Positions 36,373 to 44,931 of a DNA stretch of 64,000 bases are shown here, piece after piece. The stretch covers positions 1 through 64,000 of the forward strand of contig JBBJJH010000019.1 of assembly GCA_037623315.1 (NCBI GenBank), in the 5' to 3' direction. The first letter of the stretch is position 1. Every line of letters begins with the position of its first letter. A model generated the notes under the pieces. That model saw only the letters and a program-made list of their open reading frames with translations, had not been told where the DNA came from and made no database searches. The stretch is from Halanaerobiaceae bacterium ANBcell28 (GTDB taxonomy: Bacteria; Bacillota; Halanaerobiia; Halanaerobiales; DTU029). A program made the translations under genes and the position numbers.

Positions 36373-38043
36373 ATGGACACAAATGAAAAAAAACGCGTAG
36401 CATATTTTTGTATGGAATATGGACTTAATCAAAAACTACCATTATATGCTGGAGGTTTGGGTATTTTAGCCGGTGATTATTTAAAGGCTGCTAATGATTT
36501 AAATGCGCCTATAGTGGGAATAGGAATCTTATGGTGGCAAAACTATACAAAGCAGCTGATTGGTGAAGACGGTTATCCATATGACACTTATCCTGTACAT
36601 GACTTTAGTTTTCTAGAAGACACTAACAAAACTGTCCAGGTTAATATTGGTAATGAAAATGTAGAATGCAAGATTTATAAAGCCGATATGTTCGATAACA
36701 AAGAATTATACCTTTTAGATACAGGTAAACCTGGAACTAAGTATTCGTGGATTACCGATAAGCTATATTCAGGGGATAATTACAATAGAATAGCTCAAGA
36801 AATAGTATTAGGAATAGGTGGTATCAAAGCCCTAAGAACCCTAGGGATAGATGTTGATTTATATCATTTTAATGAAGGCCATGCTTCTTTTGCAGGTTTA
36901 GAACTAATGAAAGAAAAAATAAATACCTATGGAATTTCTTTTGAAGAAGCCCTTGAAGAAGTTAAAAGAGAAATAGTTTTTACAACTCATACTCCAGTAT
37001 CTGCAGGTAATGAAGCACATGATTTGCATCTTTTAATGGAAATAGGAGCAAATAATGGTTTTTCATATGAACAAATGAATCAGATAGGTGGAAATCCATT
37101 TAATATGACAGCAGCCTGTTTACGTATGTCATCTATAGCTAATGGAGTATCTGAATTACATGGGGAAACTGCTCGTAAAATGTGGTCTCACCTTGATAGT
37201 TCAGCACCAATTATTTCTATTACTAATGGAGTTCACAAAAACACCTGGCAGAGTGATACCATAAGAAATGCTTACGAGAACAATGGTGATATATGGACAG
37301 CTCACCAGGAAACTAAGCAAAAGTTAATTAATTTTATAAATCAAAAAACTAACGCTCAAATGGACATTAACAAATTGATAATTGGTTTCGCTAGACGCGC
37401 AGCACCTTATAAAAGAAGTGAACTAATATTTAGAGATACTAATCAAATAGATGATTTATTAAAAACTGGTAAAATTCAATTAGTGTTCTCAGGTAAGGCG
37501 CATCCCAATGATCAATATGGCAAAGATATTGTAGCAACTCTTGTTAAGATGGATAGAAAATACAAAGATAGTGTAGTCTTCCTAGAAAATTATGATATGG
37601 AAATTGCTGAGCACCTTGTACAAGGTGTAGATATCTGGCTAAATAATCCAAAGCGTCCTATGGAAGCCAGTGGAACCTCTGGAATGAAAGTTGCTATGAA
37701 CGGTGGACTTAACCTTAGTGTACTCGATGGATGGGTAGCAGAAGGTCCAGAACATGGAGTAAGTGGATGGATACTTGATCATGTTATCACTAGTTTTCAG
37801 GAAGAAATGAATGAAGATGAAAAAGATCTTAAGGCTCTTTATAAAATTCTTCGCGATGAAGTAATTCCTATTTATTATGAAGACAGGAATAGATGGATAC
37901 AAATGATGAAAGCAAGTATTGATATGTCTCATCACCAGTTTTCATCTCAGAGAATGTTAAATGACTATTATTCACAAATGTACAATAAGAAAAAAACAAT
38001 CATTAAACGAGAACGAGATAGAGTTTTAGTTACAATAAACTAA
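36373..38043 (+). CDS. glgP: Alpha-glucan phosphorylase (short GT35 type)
   Basis: The enzyme releases glucose 1-phosphate from glycogen or maltodextrin with pyridoxal phosphate. The protein starts YFCMEYGLNQKLPLYAGGLG, the N-terminal motif of the short bacterial/archaeal alpha-glucan phosphorylases. It shows VFTTHTPVSAGNEAH, then FARRAAPYKRSELIF, and the PLP-lysine region PMEASGTSGMKVAMNGGLN. Length is 556 residues, shorter than the roughly 800 of E. coli GlgP because the regulatory N-terminal extension is missing. GAGGAGG precedes the ATG. It is a single plus-strand gene, with no other glycogen gene nearby. Confidence 0.93.
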   Translation: MDTNEKKRVAYFCMEYGLNQKLPLYAGGLGILAGDYLKAANDLNAPIVGIGILWWQNYTKQLIGEDGYPYDTYPVHDFSFLEDTNKTVQVNIGNENVECKIYKADMFDNKELYLLDTGKPGTKYSWITDKLYSGDNYNRIAQEIVLGIGGIKALRTLGIDVDLYHFNEGHASFAGLELMKEKINTYGISFEEALEEVKREIVFTTHTPVSAGNEAHDLHLLMEIGANNGFSYEQMNQIGGNPFNMTAACLRMSSIANGVSELHGETARKMWSHLDSSAPIISITNGVHKNTWQSDTIRNAYENNGDIWTAHQETKQKLINFINQKTNAQMDINKLIIGFARRAAPYKRSELIFRDTNQIDDLLKTGKIQLVFSGKAHPNDQYGKDIVATLVKMDRKYKDSVVFLENYDMEIAEHLVQGVDIWLNNPKRPMEASGTSGMKVAMNGGLNLSVLDGWVAEGPEHGVSGWILDHVITSFQEEMNEDEKDLKALYKILRDEVIPIYYEDRNRWIQMMKASIDMSHHQFSSQRMLNDYYSQMYNKKKTIIKRERDRVLVTIN

Positions 38044-38104
38044 TTTTAATATAGTATATATAATTCATCCTTTAAAAACAATGATTTTTATGATAGTTAT
38101 AAAA

Positions 38105-38141
38105 AAATGAGCTACCAGATCATTATGCTGGTAGCTCTTCT
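38105..38141. terminator. Bidirectional terminator between glgP and eamA
   Basis: GAGCTACCAG and CTGGTAGCTC form a perfect 10-bp stem with a nine-base loop, with A-rich and T-rich flanks. The hairpin includes the last codons and stop of eamA. Confidence 0.9.
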
Positions 38142-39040
38142 ACTCTTTTCTTTAAATTTCCATAATAATTTGTTCCCCAAACACCAACAATAATCAATAA
38201 ACCACCAAGTACTTGAAACCAGTAAAAAGATTCTCCTCTGATAAATACACCTGCTAAGATAGAAACTACAGTAGTTAAATTAGCAAAGACAGCCGCTTGT
38301 GCAGCCTCTACCCTTGAAAGAGTATAATTCATTAAGAAAAAAGCAATTATTGAAGAAAACAATCCAAGATAAATTAAAGCTATCAATACTTGTATATTAA
38401 ATAAAGGTGAAAAATATGATCTAAATGTATCTTTATGATTAATTAGAGCTAATATATTAAAAAAAACTGCACCAGACCACATCATTATGAAAGTAATTTC
38501 AACTGGAGTAAAACTTAGAGACAATTTACGAGAAATCACATTATAAATACCAGCCATTAATACAGCTAATAAGAGATAAAAGATGCCTAAAAGCCTGAAA
38601 TCTTGTCCTATATTACCTCTCATAAAAACAATAAAAACAACACCAAAAACAGAAAGTAAAACAAAGAACACTTGTTCTTTGTTTGTTTTTTCGCCTAAAA
38701 AAACAAAGGCAAATATACTTACAACTACAGGAATTAATGCTATCATCATCCCAGCTTCTGAAGAACTTGTCATCTGAATTCCTAAAGTCTCAAAAATAAA
38801 ATATAGACCTGGTTGAACTACAGCCAAAATAATAAGCATAGCCTTATCTTTCTTATTAAAGTCAAGTTTAATAATACCAATTAAATAAAGTAATAATAAT
38901 ATAATTGCAGCAATACTAAACCTTAATGCCAGCAAATGAAAAGGCTGTATTATATCTAAAACTTCTTTAGTAAATAAAAATGAAAAACCGAAAATACTAG
39001 AGAAGAAAACACCTGCTAGATATGGTAAATACTTTTTTAT
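38123..39040 (-). CDS. EamA/DMT-family transporter, ATA start
   Basis: This ten-helix drug/metabolite exporter consists of two EamA repeats. The first ordinary start (TTG at 38935) would cut off the first helix. The open frame extends 35 codons further and encodes KKYLPYLAGVFFSSIFGFSF, a typical first EamA helix. An ATA at 39038-39040 lies seven bases after GGGGAGG, two ATT codons precede it, and the next codon upstream of the SD is a stop. No ATG, GTG or TTG is available. I annotate 305 residues, the family length. Substrate unknown; EamA proteins export amino acids, sugars or other small molecules. Confidence 0.85.
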   Translation of the reverse strand: MKKYLPYLAGVFFSSIFGFSFLFTKEVLDIIQPFHLLALRFSIAAIILLLLYLIGIIKLDFNKKDKAMLIILAVVQPGLYFIFETLGIQMTSSSEAGMMIALIPVVVSIFAFVFLGEKTNKEQVFFVLLSVFGVVFIVFMRGNIGQDFRLLGIFYLLLAVLMAGIYNVISRKLSLSFTPVEITFIMMWSGAVFFNILALINHKDTFRSYFSPLFNIQVLIALIYLGLFSSIIAFFLMNYTLSRVEAAQAAVFANLTTVVSILAGVFIRGESFYWFQVLGGLLIIVGVWGTNYYGNLKKRVEELPA

Positions 39041-39141
39041 AATAATTCCTCCCCTTTATTATATTAATCTATTGAATACTAGAAAAATTTTTTTATTTTC
39101 AATAATTAAACTCAAAAATTTTACGTGAGAAGAGTTAAATA

Positions 39142-40287
39142 TTAATTACGTGGAGGCCAGGGACCATAATACTGGTAATACTGACACTCTATACCTCCAT
39201 TATATAGCTTACGTCTTTTGCTAGCTTTTTTAGCAAATACTTTTTCAAAATCTTGATATGAAGTCAAAATATAATAAGACCAGGTATCTAAGTCCAGCAA
39301 TTTTTCACCCATAACTCTATATAAGTCTTCAACTTCTTCTTTTTCATTTAATCTTTCTCCATAAGGGGGGTTTGCGATAACATAACCATATTTTCTACTT
39401 GTATTAAAATCTTGAAAATCTTGTGTTTGGAAATGTATATACTCCTCAACTCCAGCCTGACGAGCATGATATCGTGCTATACCAATAACATCACCATCAG
39501 AGTCCATCCCCATAATTAACCTGGGTTCTACTTCTTTCCTTATTTGGCTTTCAGCCTCTTCTCTAGCTTTACTCCATAGTTTATCATCCATTTGCACCCA
39601 TTCTTCGCAAGCAAAGCTTCTTTTCAAACCTGGAGCAATATTCTTTGCTATTAATGCTGCCTCAATCGGAATAGTGCCAGACCCACAAAACGGATCTATC
39701 AAAATCCTATCTAGATCCCAACGGCTTAAATAAATCATAGCTGCGGCCAATGTTTCCTGTAAAGGAGCATCAGTGCTAAGACTACGATAACCTCTCTTAT
39801 GTAAACCTTCTCCACTACTGTCAATCGTCATAGTAACCAAATCTTTATGAAGTGCAACTTGTATAGGATAAAGTGGACCATCTTCATCAAACCAACTTAT
39901 ATTATGTTTTTCTTTCATCTTATCTACAATAGCTTTTTTTACAATAGATTGACAGCTAGGAACATTATGAAGTTGAGATTGTGCAGACTTACCCCTAACA
40001 GGAAAAGTAGCATTAACAGGTAGCCAATCTTCCCATGGGAGTTCTAAAGTCTTATTATATAATTCATCAAAATCACTAGCATAAAATTCACCTATTTTTA
40101 TATGTACTCTTTCTGCACACCTTAGCCAAAGATTTGCTCTTGCTATCCCTAGAAGATCAGTATTAAAATAAATTTTACCATTCTCTACTTTATTTATTTT
40201 ATAGCCAAGTTTCTTTACTTCATCTTTAACTAATGATTCTAAACCAAAAGTGCTTGTCGCAATTAATTCGTACTTTTTATCAGACAA
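39142..40287 (-). CDS. THUMP-domain class I RNA methyltransferase (RlmK/L-like)
   Basis: This 381-residue protein has an N-terminal ferredoxin-like/THUMP RNA-binding region followed by a SAM methyltransferase domain (UPF0020). The motifs DPFCGSGTIPIEAALIA and YVIANPPYGERL mark the cofactor and N2-guanine/adenine catalytic sites. This is the YpsC-type single-domain relative of RlmL, predicted to modify guanine in 23S rRNA. The adjacent acylphosphatase gene is on the same strand after 110 bp. The exact target base is not readable from sequence. Confidence 0.9.
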   Translation of the reverse strand: MSDKKYELIATSTFGLESLVKDEVKKLGYKINKVENGKIYFNTDLLGIARANLWLRCAERVHIKIGEFYASDFDELYNKTLELPWEDWLPVNATFPVRGKSAQSQLHNVPSCQSIVKKAIVDKMKEKHNISWFDEDGPLYPIQVALHKDLVTMTIDSSGEGLHKRGYRSLSTDAPLQETLAAAMIYLSRWDLDRILIDPFCGSGTIPIEAALIAKNIAPGLKRSFACEEWVQMDDKLWSKAREEAESQIRKEVEPRLIMGMDSDGDVIGIARYHARQAGVEEYIHFQTQDFQDFNTSRKYGYVIANPPYGERLNEKEEVEDLYRVMGEKLLDLDTWSYYILTSYQDFEKVFAKKASKRRKLYNGGIECQYYQYYGPWPPRN

Positions 40288-40398
40288 AATAAATCCCCTT
40301 TCCTCTTAGTAATTCAAATTATCTTTATCTCTATATCTAATATATCTTTATTGATATAGAAATATCTATATTTTTTAAAAGAGTTATGAATTTTTATG

Positions 40399-40671
40399 TC
40401 ATTTAATATAAAACTCTTTAATAGAAGTATCTACTTTTTCATCTTTTATATTAATACCTTCTACTCTTGCCCATGCAGGACCTTCTTTTAAAAAGGCCAA
40501 TAATTTCTTAAGATCTTCGTCTTTTCCTTGTACTACAGCTTCAACTTTACCATCACTTCTATTTTTTATCCATCCTTTAATATTAAATTGCTTAGCTTTA
40601 TCCAATGCAAAAGCTCTAAAACCAACCCCTTGAACCCTACCGGAAATTATAATATTTTTTTGTACTAGCAT
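40399..40671 (-). CDS. acyP: Acylphosphatase
   Basis: This 90-residue enzyme hydrolyses acyl phosphates. The phosphate loop and catalytic Arg are in SGRVQGVGFRAF, and the catalytic Asn is in GWIKNRSDGKVEAVVQG. SD AGGGGG precedes the ATG. Its position between an ATP-grasp ligase and an RNA methyltransferase may be incidental, although acyl phosphates are intermediates of ATP-grasp and GCS reactions. Confidence 0.95.
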   Translation of the reverse strand: MLVQKNIIISGRVQGVGFRAFALDKAKQFNIKGWIKNRSDGKVEAVVQGKDEDLKKLLAFLKEGPAWARVEGINIKDEKVDTSIKEFYIK

Positions 40672-40747
40672 CAGATACCCCCTATTTTATAATATTACTT
40701 TATTTCATAAATTAATAATCATAATTAATTTAAATTCAATTTATTTC

Positions 40748-42073
40748 TTACTTATCTATGAGATAATTAGGAACAATAAAACTTTCTGCAATAGCCCCAA
40801 TAATATTTTTCCTTCCACTTCTTGTATAAAGACCTTTTAATTTATTATTATATGTAAATAATCCCAATAAAAATCCGTAATTTTCCATAATTATTTTTTC
40901 ATTGTTAATAGAAGAAACTTCCCTTAGAGGAAGTTCAATAAACTCCTGTAACAAATAATCTTGTCCACTAATTTTATCTAAAATCTTCTCCCATTGTTCA
41001 GAATTATAATCTTTTCCAGCATATACACCTTTAGCTGCATACAAATCAAAAGGCTTTAATATCCACTTATCTTTATTAGCAATAATTTCATCTATAAGTG
41101 ATTCATTAGTAAAGTCTATTATCTCTGTATAAGGAATATGTTTCTTAATAAATTCTCTTTCCTTTTTGCATAAGAATGATGTCTTGTGATTATCATGCAA
41201 TATAGCAAAAAGCACTTTATTATGTACAATTTGAGAAACAAATCCTCCTACCATACAAACATTACCATCCCGATATGCCTGAAGCATATCCCTAATAAAA
41301 TCAGCTTCTTCAACTAAACGTGCAGATATAGCTCTACGATATATTAATTTAATTTTCAAATCCTTATAAAACAATTCCGAGTCTCTATATTCTAATTCTC
41401 TTGGATCACAGATTACAGTTTGATATCCTTTTTCTATAAACCTCTTTTGAAACTCTTTGAACTCGTATATAGTCCCTTCACCATCAAAATCTACTATTGC
41501 AATATTTGGTTTATCATCTATTCCATTATTATATTCTTTATAGTTATCAATAATTGCATCTATCCAGGAATAAAAAAGCTCAAATCCATTTATATTATAT
41601 TTCTTTTTTATGTCTTTTAAAACCTTACTTTCCAGCATTACTTCCTGTAAAACCCTAACTTCATTCATAGCAGAAGCACCATCTGTATTTAATTCACAGA
41701 ATTTACTAGGAACATTTTCTTTATAAAATATATCAAACCTACCTATAGGAAAACTATATTTATAAGCAGGATCAATTAAAATCAAGTCCTCCATAAGCTC
41801 TGAAAATAAGAAATAATTTCGAAATTCCTTATTATTTTTATATTGATACACAACTTTATTCAAGATAGATATAAGATCTGCTAAAAGTTTTTCTAATTCT
41901 TGATACTGCTTTTTATCAAAAAAGAAAGCCTGATATAAAAAGTCTATGGGCTCTCCTTTATAAATTGCTGTAGAATTATTTACTTTCTCCTTAACATCTA
42001 TATAATCTTGATAGTATTTTTCAGGTTTTTTTTTAATAATAGACAGATATTCATTATGTAATTTTTTTGACAA
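40748..42073 (-). CDS. ATP-grasp ligase, glutathionylspermidine-synthase-like / circularly permuted type
   Basis: This 441-residue ligase makes an amide or peptide bond using ATP. The N-terminal half contains FCELNTDGASAMNEVRVLQ (about 126-142), similar to the acid-substrate site of glutathionylspermidine synthase-like enzymes. The C-terminal half contains the ATP site ILKPFDLYAAKGVYAGKDY (about 338-356) and a QEFIELP stretch. The start is TTG at 42073, nine bases after GGAGG. It follows a GCS2-type ligase with only two bases between, so the two surely act in one pathway. The likely reaction is extension of a gamma-glutamyl product, but neither acceptor nor product can be read from sequence. 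Confidence 0.75.
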   Translation of the reverse strand: MSKKLHNEYLSIIKKKPEKYYQDYIDVKEKVNNSTAIYKGEPIDFLYQAFFFDKKQYQELEKLLADLISILNKVVYQYKNNKEFRNYFLFSELMEDLILIDPAYKYSFPIGRFDIFYKENVPSKFCELNTDGASAMNEVRVLQEVMLESKVLKDIKKKYNINGFELFYSWIDAIIDNYKEYNNGIDDKPNIAIVDFDGEGTIYEFKEFQKRFIEKGYQTVICDPRELEYRDSELFYKDLKIKLIYRRAISARLVEEADFIRDMLQAYRDGNVCMVGGFVSQIVHNKVLFAILHDNHKTSFLCKKEREFIKKHIPYTEIIDFTNESLIDEIIANKDKWILKPFDLYAAKGVYAGKDYNSEQWEKILDKISGQDYLLQEFIELPLREVSSINNEKIIMENYGFLLGLFTYNNKLKGLYTRSGRKNIIGAIAESFIVPNYLIDK

Positions 42074-42075
42074 AA

Positions 42076-43383
42076 CTAATTACCTCCTCTAAATATACAC
42101 CATGATAAAGCATCTCTTAAATTATAACCATCACTGAACATTTCTAGTGTTTTTGTTTTTGGATTCCTATTATTTCTAATCAAATCTTCTAATAATGAAA
42201 TATAGTCCCGCTCTTCTAATTTTAAACCCTCACTTGCCATTGAAAGCAAGTCAAGCATATAATCATCTATTGACTTATTTTTAATTAAAATATCATGTTT
42301 GGCTTGACTGATTTCATTCTTTAAGGTCCTTATATCATTTTCTTTAAAAGCAAGTGATTCTTCAAATAATTTATCTAGATTATTTTGATTATATAATAAA
42401 GCCTTTAAAAATGCAATATAAGCTATATTGTATGGATAAGGTAATGAATCTCCACTTCTTAATTCAATATATTTTTTTAGTCTTACTTCAGGAAAAGCCA
42501 TTGATAATAGATGCTCCAATTTTTCACTTGTAAAAAAATCAAGTTCAAAAACATTTTGTATTAATTCTTCTCCACTATACCTAAGTTTATCATTTTCCAT
42601 AACTATTATAGATGGTAATCTCAAGATATATTCTGCATAATCTGAATATGAAAGTTTTCTTTTAAAAACATCATCAATAAATCCACAACGAGAACTATCA
42701 CAGTTATCCCATATAGATGAACGAACACTAAAATCATGAACTGCTTTGCCTTCAAAAAAAGGACTATTATCAAAGAAATAATAAACAAAAGGAGATAAAA
42801 AGTTAGCTACCCTCATTTTTTTTGAAAAGTCTTCTTCATTTCTATAGTCTAGATTTAATTGTATAGAAGCAGTTCCTTTCATCATATTATGTGCATATTT
42901 ACCTTTATTTTTAAAATAACGATACATAAAATCATACCTTCGTTTTGGCAATAAAGGTACATTATTAATTTTACTAATAGGCTGATAACCCAAATTCAAT
43001 AATGCAAGTTCTCTTTTTTTAAGGATGAGTGAAATTTCCTTTAAAAATTTCTTATATAAAAAGTCAATTTCTTTAATTGTCTTCACAGGATGTAAACTTA
43101 ATTCAAGTTGACCACCTGGCTCTAAAGAAATATCAGCATATTCTCCTTTTAATGCTAATAAATTTTTGTTTTCATAAGTTCCTTGCCACTTATTTTTTAA
43201 AAGTTCCTTCAAAATACCTTCAATACCATTTATTCCGTAATAAGATACAGCCTCCAAACTATCTTCTTTAACAACAAAATGTTCTACTTCCATACCTAAT
43301 TTAAACTCCGAATCATTTACTTCCCCTGATTTAAAGTAATCTACTAGAATGTCTATTTTCTTTTGATAATTATCACTTTTCAT
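42076..43383 (-). CDS. GCS2-family glutamate-cysteine ligase
   Basis: This ligase, related to plant-type and EgtA-type glutamate-cysteine ligases, joins the gamma-carboxyl of glutamate to an amine. The metal/glutamate signatures GMEVEHFVV (about 30-38) and LEPGGQLELSLHP (about 87-99) are intact, as is KGTASIQLNLDY. The ATG at 43383 is chosen because AAAGGA lies just before it; an earlier TTG exists at 43404. Length is 435 residues. It is the first gene of a two-gene unit with an ATP-grasp ligase. A standard gshB or gshF was not found here, so the final product need not be glutathione. Confidence 0.85.
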   Translation of the reverse strand: MKSDNYQKKIDILVDYFKSGEVNDSEFKLGMEVEHFVVKEDSLEAVSYYGINGIEGILKELLKNKWQGTYENKNLLALKGEYADISLEPGGQLELSLHPVKTIKEIDFLYKKFLKEISLILKKRELALLNLGYQPISKINNVPLLPKRRYDFMYRYFKNKGKYAHNMMKGTASIQLNLDYRNEEDFSKKMRVANFLSPFVYYFFDNSPFFEGKAVHDFSVRSSIWDNCDSSRCGFIDDVFKRKLSYSDYAEYILRLPSIIVMENDKLRYSGEELIQNVFELDFFTSEKLEHLLSMAFPEVRLKKYIELRSGDSLPYPYNIAYIAFLKALLYNQNNLDKLFEESLAFKENDIRTLKNEISQAKHDILIKNKSIDDYMLDLLSMASEGLKLEERDYISLLEDLIRNNRNPKTKTLEMFSDGYNLRDALSWCIFRGGN

Positions 43384-43602
43384 ATGTTGTCCTTTCAAAA
43401 ACAAGATTCTTAAATAATAAATTTTTAATTTTTATTATTAATTTCTATTTATAATATATACTCTTAGCACTTAAATCTTTTTTCATAATTTAGCAGATAT
43501 TAATTATGAAAACCATAAGTATTATATTAGATATAAAATGGCAATTTCCTGCCTTCCAAACAAAAAAAAAGAAAAAACCCATTTTAAATTGTCGAAAAAT
43601 AA

Positions 43603-43926
43603 TCAAAGAGACAATTCCACAATATTATTAATTTTTAGCTTGTATTTATCTTTATCGTTTACTAGATATACTTCTCGAGTCTGGTAATTATACTTTTCTA
43701 CTATTCCAAAATATTCATACAAACCTTTATTATAATATTTTATTCTAAGAGAAGCTTTTTCATGTATTGCTTGTTCAAGAACTTTATTCATTTCTTCTAA
43801 TTTTTGTTCATCTAAAAAAGGCTTATTAAACGAAGATTTATCTAGTTCATATAATTTTTCAAGCTCTTTTCTGTGTTCACTTAACATCAATGAAGACCAT
43901 TTAATATTCCCTCTATCTTTTATCAT
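43603..43926 (-). CDS. YolD-like protein
   Basis: This 107-residue protein starts with the YolD signature DRGNIKWSSLMLSEHRKEL and ends with a small beta-rich domain (YFGIVEKYNYQTREVYLV). YolD proteins often accompany Y-family polymerases (UvrX/DinB) on Bacillus plasmids and phages, but no such polymerase lies nearby. Function unknown. SD GGTGGGA precedes the ATG. It is a single gene flanked by hairpin-rich gaps. Confidence 0.85.
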   Translation of the reverse strand: MIKDRGNIKWSSLMLSEHRKELEKLYELDKSSFNKPFLDEQKLEEMNKVLEQAIHEKASLRIKYYNKGLYEYFGIVEKYNYQTREVYLVNDKDKYKLKINNIVELSL

Positions 43927-43993
43927 CTTTTATCCCACCTTGTGTTTTGTAATTAAATTTTAACATACATTAGTTCGCAAGGCAAGAAGATAT

Positions 43994-44049
43994 AAACTTA
44001 TCTTATTATAAGTTATAATTTAGTCCTCTAAAAATAGGACTAAATTATA
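43994..44049 (-). terminator. Tandem hairpins between the LysM and YolD genes
   Basis: A 13-bp perfect stem (TATAATTTAGTCC 44014-44026 with GGACTAAATTATA 44037-44049, loop ten) follows the LysM gene. An overlapping smaller stem (AACTTAT / ATAAGTT) lies beside it. It probably ends LysM transcription, although the T tail is poor. Confidence 0.6.
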
Positions 44050-44092
44050 CTTATTTAATGTAGAAAAACCCTTAAGATAGAAGAATATTAAA

Positions 44093-44623
44093 TTAACTAC
44101 CATTAGGTATTATTAAAATTCTACCTGGAAATATAATGTCAGGGTCAGCTATATTATTTAATCTTACCAAGGTGCTTACATCTGTATTATAACGACGGGC
44201 AATTGAATACAATGTGTCACCTCTTCGTACATAGTATCTAATTGCATTTGCAGGAGGTCTAGGTATTTCAATTGGCAAATTAATTAAAGTTCCAGCTGCT
44301 GGTTCATCCGGTAAACCAGGATTCATTCTTCTAATTTCTGATATAGTAGTGCTATATTGCAATGCTAATATTCTTAAAGATTCCCCTTCTTTAAGAATAT
44401 GTTGTGCAAAATATCTTTCTCTAGGAGGAGGGGGTTGATCTTTTTCCAAATCATCAATTAAGTTATTCAAAATATTTAACTGCCTATTTTGCAAACTCCT
44501 TAAATTTTGCACTGTTCGAATATAACGAGGCTCATATACTGCACTTTCTAATTGATTATATAATCCTTGTAACCTACGTTCAAGATTATAAATTCTATTA
44601 GCAAGTTCTAATGAATTTGACAT
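44093..44623 (-). CDS. Protein with two LysM domains
   Basis: This is a 176-residue protein. The first 75 residues are helical and charged and may form a coiled coil (LANRIYNLERRLQGLYNQLE). Two LysM domains follow: HILKEGESLRILALQYSTTI with a proline-rich linker, then YYVRRGDTLYSIARRYNTDV. LysM binds peptidoglycan or chitin-like polymers. No signal peptide is visible, which in spore formers is common for LysM proteins of the spore coat or cortex. AAAGGAG precedes the ATG. Location and partner unknown. Confidence 0.85.
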   Translation of the reverse strand: MSNSLELANRIYNLERRLQGLYNQLESAVYEPRYIRTVQNLRSLQNRQLNILNNLIDDLEKDQPPPPRERYFAQHILKEGESLRILALQYSTTISEIRRMNPGLPDEPAAGTLINLPIEIPRPPANAIRYYVRRGDTLYSIARRYNTDVSTLVRLNNIADPDIIFPGRILIIPNGS

Positions 44624-44874
44624 AATAAACTCCTTTCTAATTTAAAAATGTTTTTTACAATATTAAAGTATGTAAACAATAATAACTTAGTGATAATTTC
44701 ATTTATATTTAGACTGAACTTTTGAACTTAAATTTTATATAATTTTACAAGCATACAAGCAAAGATTAGCCATTCTAGATAAGCGTCCAAAAAGGTCAGT
44801 CCCCATGGAAGGCTATGAGTTTCTAAGTAAACAAGAGATTTATACAATTACGAAAGTACATAAATCTTAATCAC
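44624..44874. other. Gap with a REP-like fragment
   Basis: The gap is AT-rich apart from about 44785-44825, which holds AAAAAGGTCAGTCCCCATGG and a TCTAGATAAGCGTCC segment. The GGGGACTGACC core (minus strand) resembles degenerate REP-type repeats of Firmicutes. No ORF or promoter was convincing. Confidence 0.35.
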
Positions 44875-44903
44875 ATTAAAAAAAGACAGATTATTATCTG
44901 CCT
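44875..44903 (-). terminator. Terminator of the HD-GYP gene
   Basis: On the minus strand AGGCAGAT pairs with ATCTGTCT (one G-T pair) around a four-base loop, followed by seven T. Confidence 0.85.
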
Positions 44904-44931
44904 TAATATCATACTTAGTATCTTTATTATT

